Of a DNA stretch of 64,000 nt, positions 1 to 9,772 are shown piece after piece. The position numbers and the translations under genes were made by a program. The stretch is taken from contig CAVRUN010000005.1 in NCBI GenBank assembly GCA_963724435.1, forward strand, positions 124,001-188,000. Reading direction: 5' to 3'. This DNA is from AP-15 sp963724435. Lineage in GTDB: Bacteria; Pseudomonadota; Alphaproteobacteria; ATCC43930; CGMCC-115725. How positions within the stretch are numbered: the first letter of the stretch is position 1; the number at the start of each line of letters is the position of its first letter. Under the pieces are notes generated by a model that searched no databases, was not told where the DNA came from, and worked only from the letters and a program-made list of their open reading frames with translations.

Positions 1-1334
1 TATTGGCCGGCAACGATGCCCTTGAAGCCTTTGATCGTGTCTTCGAGGTTGACCAAGACGCCGGGGGTGCCGGTGAACACTTCGGCGACGTGGAAGGGCT
101 GCGACAGGAAACGCTGGATCTTGCGGGCGCGGGCGACGGTTAGCTTGTCTTCTTCCGACAATTCGTCCATGCCGAGAATGGCGATAATGTCCTGCAGCGA
201 TTTGTAGGTCTGCAAGACACGCTGGACGTCACGAGCGACCTGGTAATGCTCGTCACCGACGACCCGCGGATCGAGGAGACGCGAAGTCGAGTCGAGCGGG
301 TCGACCGCCGGATAAATGCCGAGTTCGGCGATCTGGCGCGACAGCACCGTGGTTGCATCGAGATGGGAAAAGGTTGTGGCTGGCGCCGGGTCGGTCAAAT
401 CGTCGGCGGGCACATAGATCGCCTGCACCGAGGTGATCGATCCCTTTTTGGTGGTCGTGATCCGCTCCTCGAGCGTCCCCAAATCAGTTGCCAGGGTCGG
501 CTGATAGCCGACCGCCGACGGGATACGACCGAGCAATGCCGACACCTCGGAACCGGCTTGCGTAAAGCGGAAGATGTTGTCGACAAAGAACAGCACGTCC
601 TGGCCTTCCTCGTCGCGGAAGTATTCGGCCACGGTGAGCCCGGCGAGGCCAACGCGCGCTCTGGCACCCGGCGGTTCGTTCATCTGGCCATAGACGAGCG
701 CCGCCTTGGAGCCCGGCCCGTCGATGTTAATCACCCCCGATTCCATCATCTCATGATAGAGATCGTTGCCCTCGCGGGTGCGCTCGCCGACGCCGGCGAA
801 CACCGAATAGCCGCCATGCGCCTTGGCGATGTTGTTGATCAATTCCATGATAATGACGGTCTTGCCGACCCCGGCGCCGCCAAACAGCCCGATTTTGCCG
901 CCTCGCGCATACGGGGTCAGCAGGTCAACGACCTTGATCCCGGTGACGAGGATCTGCGCTTCGGTCGATTGGTCGGTAAATTCGGGTGCTGACTTGTGGA
1001 TTGGCGAGCGCAACTTGGTCATTATGGGACCGCGTTCGTCGACCGGTTCGCCAATGACGTTGAGGATGCGGCCCAGGGTTTCCGGGCCGACCGGCATCAT
1101 GATCGGCTCGCCGGTATCGACCGCCTGGGTGCCGCGCACCAGCCCGTCGGTTGTATCCATCGCGATCGTGCGCACGACGTTTTCGCCGAGCTGCTGCGCC
1201 ACTTCAAGGACGAGCTTGTTGGTTCCACGCTCGACATGCAGCGCATTCAGGATTGAGGGCAATTCGCCGTCGAAATGTACATCGACGACCGGACCGATGA
1301 CTTGCGTAATCGTGCCGATGCTGTTTCTGGCCAT
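1..1334 (-). CDS. atpD: F1 ATP synthase subunit beta (3' end cut by window edge)
   Basis: Catalytic beta subunit of the F1 head, which makes ATP at the alpha/beta interfaces on the cytoplasmic face of the membrane. The reverse-strand reading begins MARNSIGTITQVIGPVVDV. It contains the P-loop GGAGVGKTVII near residue 150, the GERTREGNDLYHEM block, the SALLGRIPSAVGYQP block and DELSEEDKLTVARARK close to the cut. About 444 codons are present; family members are about 475 residues, so only the C-terminal tip and stop are missing. The ATG is preceded by GAGGA about ten bases upstream. It is the last visible gene of priA-atpH-atpA-atpG-atpD, the usual alphaproteobacterial order, 43 bases after atpG. 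Confidence 0.97.
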   Translation of the reverse strand, partial: MARNSIGTITQVIGPVVDVHFDGELPSILNALHVERGTNKLVLEVAQQLGENVVRTIAMDTTDGLVRGTQAVDTGEPIMMPVGPETLGRILNVIGEPVDERGPIMTKLRSPIHKSAPEFTDQSTEAQILVTGIKVVDLLTPYARGGKIGLFGGAGVGKTVIIMELINNIAKAHGGYSVFAGVGERTREGNDLYHEMMESGVINIDGPGSKAALVYGQMNEPPGARARVGLAGLTVAEYFRDEEGQDVLFFVDNIFRFTQAGSEVSALLGRIPSAVGYQPTLATDLGTLEERITTTKKGSITSVQAIYVPADDLTDPAPATTFSHLDATTVLSRQIAELGIYPAVDPLDSTSRLLDPRVVGDEHYQVARDVQRVLQTYKSLQDIIAILGMDELSEEDKLTVARARKIQRFLSQPFHVAEVFTGTPGVLVNLEDTIKGFKGIVAGQ

Positions 1335-1377
1335 GGTCAGCTATTGTCCTCGTTTGATCTCGACCCGCTGTATGCAA

Positions 1378-2277
1378 TCACGCGGCGCGCAGCGATTCCG
1401 CCCCGGAGATTATCTCGATCAGCTCTTTGGTGATCGCCGCCTGGCGGGTACGATTATAGTTTAAGGTGAGCCGCCCGATCATGTCTCCGGCGTTACGGGT
1501 CGCGTTGTCCATCGCAGTCATCCGCGCACCCTGCTCGCTGGCCGCATTTTCCAGTAAGGCGGTATATATTTGCACCGCCAAGTTTTGCGGCAACAATTCG
1601 CCTAATATTTCTTCTTCGTCCGGCTCGAATTCATAGACCCCGGCGCTCCTAGGGCCAGCGGTTTGATCCACGTCTTCGGTTTCGACCGGAAACGGGATCA
1701 GCTGCTGCGCCGTGACGATCTGGGTGATCGCCGAGCGAAAGCGGTTGTAGATGATCGTGCAGCCGTCAAACGCGCCACCGCGGAACAGCACCAGGATGCG
1801 CTCGGCGATATCTTGCGCCTCTTCAAAGGTCAGGTGCCGGCGGCCGATATCGGTCAGACTGTCGTGGATCATCCGGCCATAGTCACGGCGCAGCCCGTCG
1901 CGCCCCTTGCGCCCGATGGTCAGGATCATGACCCGCTTGCCGGTCGCTTCGAGGTCGCGGATTCGTCTCCGCGTCTCGCGCAGGATCGACGCATTAAAGC
2001 CGCCGGCGAGACCGCGATCCGAGGTCGCAACCACGACCAAATGGGTTTCGTCCTTGCCGGTGCCGACGAGCAATGGCGGCGCCGTCGGCAATCCCGCCAT
2101 CCGAGACGCAAGCGAGGCAAGGACGCGTTCCATCCGCTGAGCATAAGGCCGCGCGGCCTCAGCCTGCTCCTGCGCGCGGCGCAGGCGGGAAGCCGCCACG
2201 ACCTTCATCGCCGCGGTAATTTTTTGTGTCGACTGAACACTGCGGATACGTACCCGCAGGTCCTTCAGACTTGGCAT
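1378..2277 (-). CDS. atpG: F1 ATP synthase subunit gamma
   Basis: Gamma is the rotating central stalk that couples proton flow through Fo to conformational change in the beta subunits. At 299 residues it has normal family length. The N-terminal coiled-coil strand is typical (SLKDLRVRIRSVQSTQKI), and the C-terminal helix carries the conserved ARMTAMDNATRNA and LTLNYNRTRQAAITKE blocks. It lies 19 bases downstream of atpA, so the two are surely cotranscribed. Nothing is unusual in it. Confidence 0.97.
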   Translation of the reverse strand: MPSLKDLRVRIRSVQSTQKITAAMKVVAASRLRRAQEQAEAARPYAQRMERVLASLASRMAGLPTAPPLLVGTGKDETHLVVVATSDRGLAGGFNASILRETRRRIRDLEATGKRVMILTIGRKGRDGLRRDYGRMIHDSLTDIGRRHLTFEEAQDIAERILVLFRGGAFDGCTIIYNRFRSAITQIVTAQQLIPFPVETEDVDQTAGPRSAGVYEFEPDEEEILGELLPQNLAVQIYTALLENAASEQGARMTAMDNATRNAGDMIGRLTLNYNRTRQAAITKELIEIISGAESLRAA

Positions 2278-2296
2278 TGATGGCGCTCAGCGATGG

Positions 2297-3826
2297 TCAG
2301 GCGAAGGTCCTCAGAAAGCCGTCGAGAAATTGAACGAGGGCTTTGTCGACCTCCGGGGTGACTTCCTTGCCGGTGCGGATCGTCTCCAGCAATTCGGGAT
2401 GGTTGGCTCTAAGCTCGCCGAGCATCGCGGTTTCGAACCGGGTGACATCGCCGACCGCCACTTGATCGAGATAGCCGCGGGTCCCGGCAAAAATGACAAT
2501 CACCTGCTCCTCGACCGGCATCGGGGTGAATTGCGGTTGCTTGAGCAATTCGGTCAGGCGTGAGCCGCGCGCCAACAGCCGTTGCGTCGAGGCATCGAGA
2601 TCCGAGGCGAATTGCGAGAACGCGGCCATCTCACGATATTGCGCGAGTTCGAGCTTGATGCGCCCGGCGACCTGTTTCATTGCCTTGATCTGGGCGGCCG
2701 ATCCGACCCGGCTGACCGACAGCCCGACATTGATCGCTGGACGGACGCCGCGGTAGAACAATTCGGTTTCGAGAAAGATCTGCCCGTCGGTGATCGAAAT
2801 CACGTTGGTCGGGATATAGGCCGACACGTCGCCCGCCTGGGTCTCGATGATCGGTAGTGCGGTCAGCGAGCCGGCGCCGTGCTCCTCGTTCATTTTTGCG
2901 GCCCGTTCGAGCAACCGCGAATGAAGATAAAACACGTCGCCTGGGTAGGCCTCGCGACCGGGCGGCCGGCGTAACAACAGCGACATCTGGCGGTAGGCGA
3001 CCGCATGCTTGGACAAATCATCATAGATGATCAGCGCGTGCATGCCGTTGTCCCGGAAGAATTCGCCCATCGCACAGCCGGCATAGGGCGCTAGATATTG
3101 CAGAGGCGCCGGCTCGGATGCGGTTGCCGCGACAACAATCGAATATTCGAGCGCGCCGTAATCCTGCAATGTCTTGACGATCTGCGCCACCGACGATCGC
3201 TTCTGCCCGACCGCGACATAAATGCAATAGAGCTTGGCCCGTTCATCGGGTCCGGCATTGATCGGACGCTGGTTCAACACCGCGTCGATCGCGACCGCGG
3301 TCTTACCGGTCTGCCGGTCGCCGATGATCAGCTCGCGCTGTCCCCGGCCGATCGGCACCAGCGCGTCGATCGCCTTCAGCCCGGTCTGCACCGGCTCGTG
3401 CACCGAACGCCGCGGCACGATGCCCGGAGCTTTGACCTCGACCCGGGTGCGGTGGACATCCACCAGCGGGCCCTTGCCGTCGATCGGCTCGCCCAACGCA
3501 TCGACCACACGCCCGAGCAGCCCGCGCCCGACCGGCACGTCGACAATCGCGCTGGTGCGCTTGACCGTGTCGCCCTCGCCAATGCCGCTGTCCTCGCCAA
3601 AGACGACGACGCCGACATTGTCACTTTCGAGGTTGAGCGCCATGCCGCGCACGCCGTTCGGGAATTCGACCATTTCGCCGGCCTGGACCTGATCGAGGCC
3701 ATAGATGCGGGCAATACCGTCACCAATGGACAGCACTTGGCCGACTTCGGCGACATCCGCCTCGCTGCCAAAGTTGGCGATCTGCTGTTTTAGGATTGCC
3801 GAAATCTCTGCCGCGCGAATTTCCAT
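2297..3826 (-). CDS. atpA: F1 ATP synthase subunit alpha
   Basis: Alpha is the non-catalytic nucleotide-binding subunit of the F1 hexamer. Its 509 residues match the family. The start MEIRAAEISAILKQQI is standard. The P-loop GDRQTGKTAVAID lies near residue 170, followed by the IYVAVGQKRSSVAQ block and the alpha signature around PAINVGLSVSRVGS. The gene begins 14 bases after atpH ends and sits within the same reverse-strand operon. The reading frame is intact, in contrast with several genes further right. Confidence 0.97.
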   Translation of the reverse strand: MEIRAAEISAILKQQIANFGSEADVAEVGQVLSIGDGIARIYGLDQVQAGEMVEFPNGVRGMALNLESDNVGVVVFGEDSGIGEGDTVKRTSAIVDVPVGRGLLGRVVDALGEPIDGKGPLVDVHRTRVEVKAPGIVPRRSVHEPVQTGLKAIDALVPIGRGQRELIIGDRQTGKTAVAIDAVLNQRPINAGPDERAKLYCIYVAVGQKRSSVAQIVKTLQDYGALEYSIVVAATASEPAPLQYLAPYAGCAMGEFFRDNGMHALIIYDDLSKHAVAYRQMSLLLRRPPGREAYPGDVFYLHSRLLERAAKMNEEHGAGSLTALPIIETQAGDVSAYIPTNVISITDGQIFLETELFYRGVRPAINVGLSVSRVGSAAQIKAMKQVAGRIKLELAQYREMAAFSQFASDLDASTQRLLARGSRLTELLKQPQFTPMPVEEQVIVIFAGTRGYLDQVAVGDVTRFETAMLGELRANHPELLETIRTGKEVTPEVDKALVQFLDGFLRTFA

Positions 3827-3840
3827 GGAAACCCCTCTGC

Positions 3841-4395
3841 TTATGCCTTCATCGCCAATTGCAGGCGACGCAGCTTGCTTTCGACGGAGGCGTCAACCAT
3901 GCGTGATCCGACCTTGACGATCATCCCGCCGAGCAAGCGCTGGTCGACGCGGGTGTCCAGAGTTACCCGGCGGCCGACAGTACGGCGCAGATGCTCGCTC
4001 AACGCATTCAGCTGCGTTTCGGTCAACGGCTGGGCCGAGACAACATCGGCGGTAACCTCACCGCGGCGCTCGGCGAGCCGGGCGAGAAACGCGTCGATCA
4101 TCGCCGGGACCGCAAACAGCCGCCGATTGCGGGCGACAACCGCGAGAAAATCACGCACCAGCGGCGACAATTCAGCTCGCTGCGCCAAAGCCGCCACCGC
4201 GCGGCCCTGCTCGCTGCGCGAGAGGATCGGGCTGCGCACCAGGCGCATCAGATCGGCGCTCGCCGCGATCATTGCTCGCATTTGACGCAGATCGGTGGCG
4301 ACTTCATCCAGCGCGCGTCGCTCGTCGGCAATGTCGAACAGCGCCACCGCATACCGTTCGGCCAACGCTGATACGCCTGTCGTTTCGGAAGCCAA
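3841..4395 (-). CDS. atpH: F1 ATP synthase subunit delta (TTG start)
   Basis: Delta (the OSCP homologue) joins the top of F1 to the peripheral stalk. The open frame extends further upstream, but the extra 44 residues do not look like the family. The conserved start ASETTGVSALAERYAVALFD follows directly after a TTG codon, giving 184 residues, the usual length. A GGAG lies about eleven bases before that TTG, so I chose it. The C-terminus has the expected DTRVDQRLLGGMIVKVGSRM block. It is the first atp gene, 177 bases after the end of priA. Confidence 0.9.
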   Translation of the reverse strand: MASETTGVSALAERYAVALFDIADERRALDEVATDLRQMRAMIAASADLMRLVRSPILSRSEQGRAVAALAQRAELSPLVRDFLAVVARNRRLFAVPAMIDAFLARLAERRGEVTADVVSAQPLTETQLNALSEHLRRTVGRRVTLDTRVDQRLLGGMIVKVGSRMVDASVESKLRRLQLAMKA

Positions 4396-4572
4396 AGTCC
4401 AGCAGTCTCCAAGCGCCGCGTCGGCGAGAAGCCGTAGCAGCATTCCTTGTTGTTTTCGGATTGCGCCCAGGCGCCACCGGGCAAAGCCGCCGGCCGGTTC
4501 CCTAACACAGCGCTGAACCGGGCGCAACCATCGGCTCTCGCTTGGCTAATCGGCGCAATGGCGCGGTTGTGG

Positions 4573-6861
4573 CTAAAGAAAGCTGTAGGGGTCGACATCG
4601 ATCTGCAGCCGCGCCGAACCCGACAAACGAACGCGCGACAACCAGTCCTGCAACACCGCCTGGACATGGACCCGGCGCTCGGCCTTGACCAAAAACCGGC
4701 GGCGATGCCGGCCACGCAAAATCGAGAGCGGCGCCGGCGCTGGTCCGAGGACGCTGACCCCCGGCATTTGCGGTGCGGCCCGGGCGAGCGCTCGACAGGC
4801 AAAGTCCGCGGCTTCAGCATCGACCGCGCTGACAATCAGCGCCGCGAGCCGGCCAAAGGGCGGCAAACCGGCCGCGCGGCGCGCCGCCGCCTCGGTTTCA
4901 AGAAAACGGTCGCGATCGCCCGAGGCGAGCGCCTGCATAACCGGCTGGTCCGGCATAAAGGTCTGGATCAAAACCCGACCCTTATGTTGCGCCCGCCCGG
5001 CCCGGCCGCCAACCTGATGCAACAATTGATAGGTTCGCTCGGCCGCGCGCAAATCGCCGCCGATCAACCCCAAATCGGCGTCGACGACGCCAACCAAGGT
5101 CAGCATCGGAAAATGATGGCCTTTGGCGACAATCTGGGTCCCGATCAGCACATCATAGCGCCGCTCGGTCATGGCCTGCGTCAGCTCGGCCGCAGCCCGC
5201 GGACCAGTCAGCATGTCGCTGACCATCAGCGCTGGTCGCGCCGTCGGGAAGCGCACCGACATCTCTTCCAGAACGCGCTCGACGCCCGGCCCGCACGGGA
5301 CCAGGGTGCCTGCCGCCATACATTCCGGGCAGAGCGGCGGCACCGGTTCGAAGTGGCCGCAATGGTGGCAGATCAGCCGGCAGGTAAAGCGATGCTCGAC
5401 CAGCCAAGCACTGCAATTCGGGCACTGAAAGCGGTGACCGCAGGCGCGGCACAAAGTAAGCGGCGCATAGCCACGGCGGTTCAGAAACAACAGCGCCTGT
5501 TCCTCGGCGGCGAAGGTTTCGGCGAGGGAGGCGACCAGCGGCGGCGACAAAAAGCGGCCGGGCTCGATGCGCTCGCGGCGCATATCGAGAAGCCGAACCT
5601 CGGGCAGTTCGGCATCGGCATGACGGCGTGGCAAGCTGACGCGCTGATAGCGTCTGCGGGCAACATTGACGACGGTTTCGAGCGACGGCGTCGCCGATAC
5701 CAGCACGATCGGGATGCCGGCCAGCGAGGCGCGCAAAACCGCCATGTCGCGCGCCTGGTAGCAGACGCCGTCCTCTTGCTTGTAGGACGGGTCATGCTCT
5801 TCATCGACGACGATTAGCCCGAGTTCGGCAAACGGCAAGAACAATGCCGAGCGGGCGCCGACGACGACCCGCGCCCTGCCGTCGCCGACCGCGCGCCAGG
5901 TGTCGCGGCGCTCGCCTTGACCGATCTCCGAGTGCCATTGTGCCGGCAAAACCCCAAAGCGCTGCCGGAACCGCTGCAGCCACTGCGCGCCAAGCGCGAT
6001 TTCCGGCAGCAACACCAAGGCCTGCTTACCGGCGGCGAGGGCCGCGGCGATCCCCGCGAAATAGGTCTCGGTCTTGCCCGAGCCGGTGACACCGTCGAGC
6101 ACGGTCACCGAAAAACCGCCGTTCTCGACACCGGCGACGAGCCGACGCGCGGCGGCTGCCTGGTCATCGGAAAGCGGGACACTTTGGGCCCGCCAATCGG
6201 GCGCCGGAATTGCGGATGGCTCCGCCGGGACAATGCGTTCGGCCGCCAGCCCGCGGTTGATGAGGCCGCGCACGACACCCGTCCCGCAGCCGGCAAGCCG
6301 AGCGGCATCGGTGATCGACAAGAGTGGGCTGTCGCGCAGGGTTTCGAGCACCCTGCGGCGCGCAACCGTCAGCGGCGATCCTGGGTCGGCGTGTGCGAGC
6401 GCCGCCAGCCCGGCCGGCAAGATCGTGCAGAGCCGGCGTGGCCGCAACGGTTGTAGCGCTTCAACGACGCTCATCGACATGCGCAGCACGGCCCCCGGCG
6501 GCGTCATCGTGTAGGCGGCGACACGGTCAACAAATCGGCGCAAGCTCAACGCAAGTGGCGGCAGAGCCAGGGTCTCGTCGATTGTGCGCAGTCGGTCGGC
6601 GGCGAGTTCGACCCCGCGCTCGTCCTCCGCCTCGTCCCAAACCACACCGATTAGGCTGCGTCTGCCGAGCGGCACGCGCAGAAAGCCGCCGGCTGCGGGC
6701 GGCGCCATCTCCTCCGGAACGCGGTAGTCGAGCGCCTCGGGTATCGGCAGCGGCAACAGGACACGGATGCGCGATCCTGCACCGGGGCACGCCGCCGGCC
6801 GCCGCTGATCCCCGGCTACCGATGCAGAGGGAGCGTCGGATCTGGCGTGGCGCTCGGTCAT
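4573..6861 (-). CDS. priA: Primosomal replication restart helicase PriA
   Basis: PriA recognises stalled forks and reloads the replicative helicase. At 762 residues it is of family length. It shows the helicase Walker A GVTGSGKTETYF, the DEEH box (LIVVDEEHDPSYKQEDG), and the cysteine-rich zinc module CRACGHRFQCPNCSAW...CHHCGHF...CPEC between the two RecA-like lobes. The motif V/VI region includes GTQIVAKGHHFPML and GGRAGRA. The first about 30 residues are low-complexity, so the true start could be slightly downstream. The gene lies upstream of atpH on the same strand, a common alphaproteobacterial arrangement, and diverges from the DUF484 gene. Confidence 0.96.
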   Translation of the reverse strand: MTERHARSDAPSASVAGDQRRPAACPGAGSRIRVLLPLPIPEALDYRVPEEMAPPAAGGFLRVPLGRRSLIGVVWDEAEDERGVELAADRLRTIDETLALPPLALSLRRFVDRVAAYTMTPPGAVLRMSMSVVEALQPLRPRRLCTILPAGLAALAHADPGSPLTVARRRVLETLRDSPLLSITDAARLAGCGTGVVRGLINRGLAAERIVPAEPSAIPAPDWRAQSVPLSDDQAAAARRLVAGVENGGFSVTVLDGVTGSGKTETYFAGIAAALAAGKQALVLLPEIALGAQWLQRFRQRFGVLPAQWHSEIGQGERRDTWRAVGDGRARVVVGARSALFLPFAELGLIVVDEEHDPSYKQEDGVCYQARDMAVLRASLAGIPIVLVSATPSLETVVNVARRRYQRVSLPRRHADAELPEVRLLDMRRERIEPGRFLSPPLVASLAETFAAEEQALLFLNRRGYAPLTLCRACGHRFQCPNCSAWLVEHRFTCRLICHHCGHFEPVPPLCPECMAAGTLVPCGPGVERVLEEMSVRFPTARPALMVSDMLTGPRAAAELTQAMTERRYDVLIGTQIVAKGHHFPMLTLVGVVDADLGLIGGDLRAAERTYQLLHQVGGRAGRAQHKGRVLIQTFMPDQPVMQALASGDRDRFLETEAAARRAAGLPPFGRLAALIVSAVDAEAADFACRALARAAPQMPGVSVLGPAPAPLSILRGRHRRRFLVKAERRVHVQAVLQDWLSRVRLSGSARLQIDVDPYSFL

Positions 6862-7017
6862 CGGCTACACTTGTCGCGCAAACGGCAGGCGGCAAGTGCT
6901 CTCGGCTTGGAGCATCTCATGAATGGATAGGGTTAGGTAATTTTTGATGGATCGGTATTCTGCTGCTCTCCTCATTCTCGGCCGCGCGCGCGGCGGCTGT
7001 TGGCTCTGGGGGTAGCG

Positions 7018-7764
7018 TTGGCCGATCGCCCGCACGATCAACCAAAAACCGTGGGCGGCGGTGCGCCGCCGCCAAACCGGCCGAGCGTCACTCGGGACGC
7101 CGATGTCATCGCCTATTTGCGCGAACATCCGGATTTTCTCGAACGACATCCCGATGCGCTGCATTTGCTTCGAGCGCCGAACCGAGACAACGGCGACGGC
7201 GTCATCGATTTTCAGCAGTTTATGCTCGAACGTTTACGCAGCGATCTGCAGCAGGCGCAAGACGAGCACAAAAAGCTGATAGCGCTAAGCCGCGGCAACC
7301 TCGCCAGCCAATGCCGGGTGCACAAAGCCGCACTGACGATGCTGAAGGCGACAAGCTTCGAGCATCTGCTACAGATCGTCACCACCGATCTCGCCGTCCT
7401 GATCGATGTCGACGTCGTCACTCTGTGCATCGAAAGCACTGTAGCGAGAACCACGCGACTGCCGCTGCCGGGTATTCATTTGCTGCGCGCGGGCGTGGTT
7501 GACCAGGTGCTCGGACCGGATCGCGATGTTGTGCTGGACACTGATGTCCAGGGCGATCCGACGCTGTTCGGGGCCGCGGCCGGGCTCGTGCGTTCGCAAG
7601 CGCTGGTGCGGCTGACGTTTGGCCGCTCGGGACAAACGGGGTTGATCTGCGTCGGAACCCGCAAACCCGGAACGTTTCATCCTGGTCTCGGTACCGAGTT
7701 GCTCAGCTTCCTGGCGCGAGCCGTCGAGATCACGATCGCACAGTGGCTCGAACGCGGCCGGTAA
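7018..7764 (+). CDS. DUF484 family protein
   Basis: This is a GAF-like DUF484 protein of unknown biochemical role that is typically encoded next to xerC. The N-terminal half has the characteristic DVIAYLREHPDFLERHPDAL block followed by a short coiled coil (about residues 60-85); the rest is a GAF-like fold. I chose the TTG start because a GGGGG tract lies five bases before it. An in-frame TTG six codons earlier lacks such a site. The end overlaps the upstream part of the xerC reading frame by about 20 bases, which suggests translational coupling. Its promoter must lie in the 155-base divergent gap with priA. Confidence 0.88.
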   Translation: MADRPHDQPKTVGGGAPPPNRPSVTRDADVIAYLREHPDFLERHPDALHLLRAPNRDNGDGVIDFQQFMLERLRSDLQQAQDEHKKLIALSRGNLASQCRVHKAALTMLKATSFEHLLQIVTTDLAVLIDVDVVTLCIESTVARTTRLPLPGIHLLRAGVVDQVLGPDRDVVLDTDVQGDPTLFGAAAGLVRSQALVRLTFGRSGQTGLICVGTRKPGTFHPGLGTELLSFLARAVEITIAQWLERGR

Positions 7765-8895
7765 TATCGCCGCAGGCGCCGCGCGCCGCGAAAAAGAAAG
7801 GCCAGGAGCGCCGTTCAGCGGGCGACGTGCCCCGCTTTCCGATTGTACCCGATCCGGTGCCGTTGCCGCGCTTTTCGGCAGCCGACGATTTGCGCGCGGC
7901 AATCAGTTTGTGGGCCGCTTGGCTCTCGGGCGAGCGGCGGGCCTCGCCGCATACCATTGCTGCTTATGGTCGCGACCTTACCGGTTTCCTCGATTTCCTG
8001 ACCGAGCACCTGGGCGAAGTTCCCGGTCTCGTTGCGATCGAAGCGCTGCGTCCGGCTGATTTCCGGGCCTATCTCGCGCGCCGCGCCGCGGAGGGAATCG
8101 AACGCAGTTCCTTGGCGCGGAGCATGTCCGTGCTGCGAAATTTCGTGCGCTTCTTGCAGCGGCGCGGGCTCGCCGCGACAACCGCACTTGCGGCATTGCG
8201 CGCGCCCAAACTGCCGGCTGCGGTGCCAAAGCCGTTGACGATCGGTGACGCCGTCGCCGTGGTCGAACTCAGCTGCCGAATTCACCCGAGAGGGCTGGCA
8301 GAAAAAGCGCGACACCGCTCTCCTCGTGTTGATCTATGGCTGCGGCTTGCGGTTGTCCGAGGCGCTTGGGCTCAGCCGCGGCGAGGCGCCAAGCGGCGAA
8401 GCGCTGACGGTAACCGGCAAGGGCGGCAAAACGCGCCAACTGCCGGTCTTGCCGGCAGTGCACGAGGCGATCGCCGACTACCTCGCCGCCTGTCCATACG
8501 CGGCGGGAGGAGAGCATCCTCTTTTTGTCGGGGCCCGCGGCGGACCGCTACACCCGCGTCTGGTACAGAAACAGATGGAGGCGTTGCGCGGGTATCTCGG
8601 TCTACCGGCCACTGCGACACCGCACGCGCTGCGCCACAGCTTCGCGACACATTTGCTCGGGGCCGGGGGCGATCTGCGCGCGATCCAAGAGCTGCTGGGA
8701 CATGCCAGCCTGTCGACGACGCAGCGCTATACTTCGGTCGACACCGAACGTCTGCTGGCGATCTATGACGATGCGCATCCGCGGGCCCGGACCGCAAGTG
8801 AGACTCCTGCGGTCAATCCGGCTGCCGGTGCCACCCTAACGTCGCCCCCACAGAAGCGGAGATCCAGGGCCGTGGCCCAACGCCTGGAGACTTGA
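7743..8895 (+). pseudogene. xerC: Tyrosine recombinase XerC, interrupted by one frameshift
   Basis: XerC/XerD tyrosine recombinases resolve chromosome dimers at dif. The N-terminal SAM-like domain (LRAAISLWAAWLSGERRAS, HTIAAYGRDLTGFLDFL) is read in one frame up to PKPLTIGDAVAVVEL, about position 8265. The catalytic domain continues in the next frame from SAAEFTREGWQKKRDTALL to the end. It keeps every catalytic residue: Arg in GCGLRLSEAL, Lys in GKGGKTR, HALRH, GHAS and the nucleophile Tyr in TQRYTSV. Removing one base near 8261-8275 restores a full-length protein of about 383 residues. That can be sequence error or recent inactivation. The GTG start inside the DUF484 end is uncertain. Confidence 0.85.
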
Positions 8896-8977
8896 TTCCC
8901 GTGCTTTCCGGGGAATCACTGTTTTGAGAGCTGGGCGAGGAGCGGCTGCGGGCGATTAGTGCATAGAGGGGAGAAAA

Positions 8978-9739
8978 TTGGATCTCGGTTTGAACGGAAA
9001 GAAAGCGGTCGTTACCGGCGGCTCGCGCGGTATCGGCCGAGCGATTTGCGAGCTGTTGGCCGATGAGGGTTGCGATGTGGCGCTATGCGCGCGCGGCGAG
9101 GCCGGCGTCGAAGAAGCCGTAACGGCACTCACCGGCACGGGGGTGAAGGCGCATGGCGGGGTCGTCGATGTGTCCGACACCCAAGCTTTGCGTCGGTGGG
9201 TCGCCGATGCGGCGGGGCATCTCGGCGGGCTCGATGTTTTTGTCGCCAATGTCAGTGCGTTGGCGCAAGCGATGGACGAGGAATCCTGGCGCCGCAGCGT
9301 CGACATCGACATCCTCGGCACGATTGCTGGGGTCGAAGCCGCGATCCCGCTGCTCGAAAAATCCACCGCGGGGTCGATTGTCGTGATCGGCACGACCGGC
9401 GCCATCGAAATTGCCGGCGCGCCCCGCCCCTATGCGTCGGTCAAGGCGGCGCTGGTACCTTACGTAAAGGCCCTCGCCCGCAACCTCGCCGACAAAGGCG
9501 TGCGCGCGAACATGGTTTCGCCGGGGAACGTCTATTTCAAAGGCGGGGTATGGAACACGGTGGAGCAGAACAGCCCAGATGTGTTCAAGACGATGCTGTC
9601 GCGTAATCCGATGGGCCGCATGGGCACGCCACAGGAAGTGGCGAACGCCGTCGTTTTTCTCGCCAGTCCACGCGCCAGCTTTATCACCGGCACCAACCTG
9701 ATCATCGACGGCGCACTGACCCAGCGGGTTCAGTTTTGA
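8978..9739 (+). CDS. SDR family NAD(P)-dependent oxidoreductase
   Basis: Classical short-chain dehydrogenase/reductase of 253 residues. The Rossmann glycine motif is TGGSRGIGRA near residue 14. The catalytic tyrosine and lysine are in PYASVKAAL, preceded by a TTG segment where the usual Ser would be, so the Ser is possibly replaced. The C-terminal NLIIDGALTQRVQF is typical. The start is TTG with a strong GGGGAG site seven bases upstream. The substrate cannot be read from the sequence. It stands apart from the SDR in the catabolic region on the other strand. Confidence 0.88.
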   Translation: MDLGLNGKKAVVTGGSRGIGRAICELLADEGCDVALCARGEAGVEEAVTALTGTGVKAHGGVVDVSDTQALRRWVADAAGHLGGLDVFVANVSALAQAMDEESWRRSVDIDILGTIAGVEAAIPLLEKSTAGSIVVIGTTGAIEIAGAPRPYASVKAALVPYVKALARNLADKGVRANMVSPGNVYFKGGVWNTVEQNSPDVFKTMLSRNPMGRMGTPQEVANAVVFLASPRASFITGTNLIIDGALTQRVQF

Positions 9740-9740
9740 C

Positions 9741-9759
9741 GGGCGCCACAAGGGCGCCC
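9741..9759. terminator. GC-rich hairpin between convergent genes
   Basis: A seven-base-pair stem GGGCGCC/GGCGCCC with loop ACAAG follows directly after the SDR stop and faces the convergent stress-protein gene. There is no clear T-tract on either side, so intrinsic termination is only possible. Confidence 0.45.
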
Positions 9760-9772
9760 ATCTGAAAGGCCG

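Noticed and set aside
3841..4527. A 228-residue version of atpH starting at the upstream ATG
   Set aside because: The first 44 residues are not delta-like. The TTG start gives the normal family N-terminus and length.
4447..5817. Long plus-strand reading frame of 456 codons opposite priA
   Set aside because: It is antisense to a clear PriA, is Arg/Gln/Ala-rich without motifs, and has no ribosome site. It is a shadow of GC-rich codon bias.
8261..8275. Programmed ribosomal frameshift in xerC
   Set aside because: No slippery heptamer or stimulatory hairpin is apparent, and similar shifts occur in unrelated genes nearby, so error or mutation is more likely.
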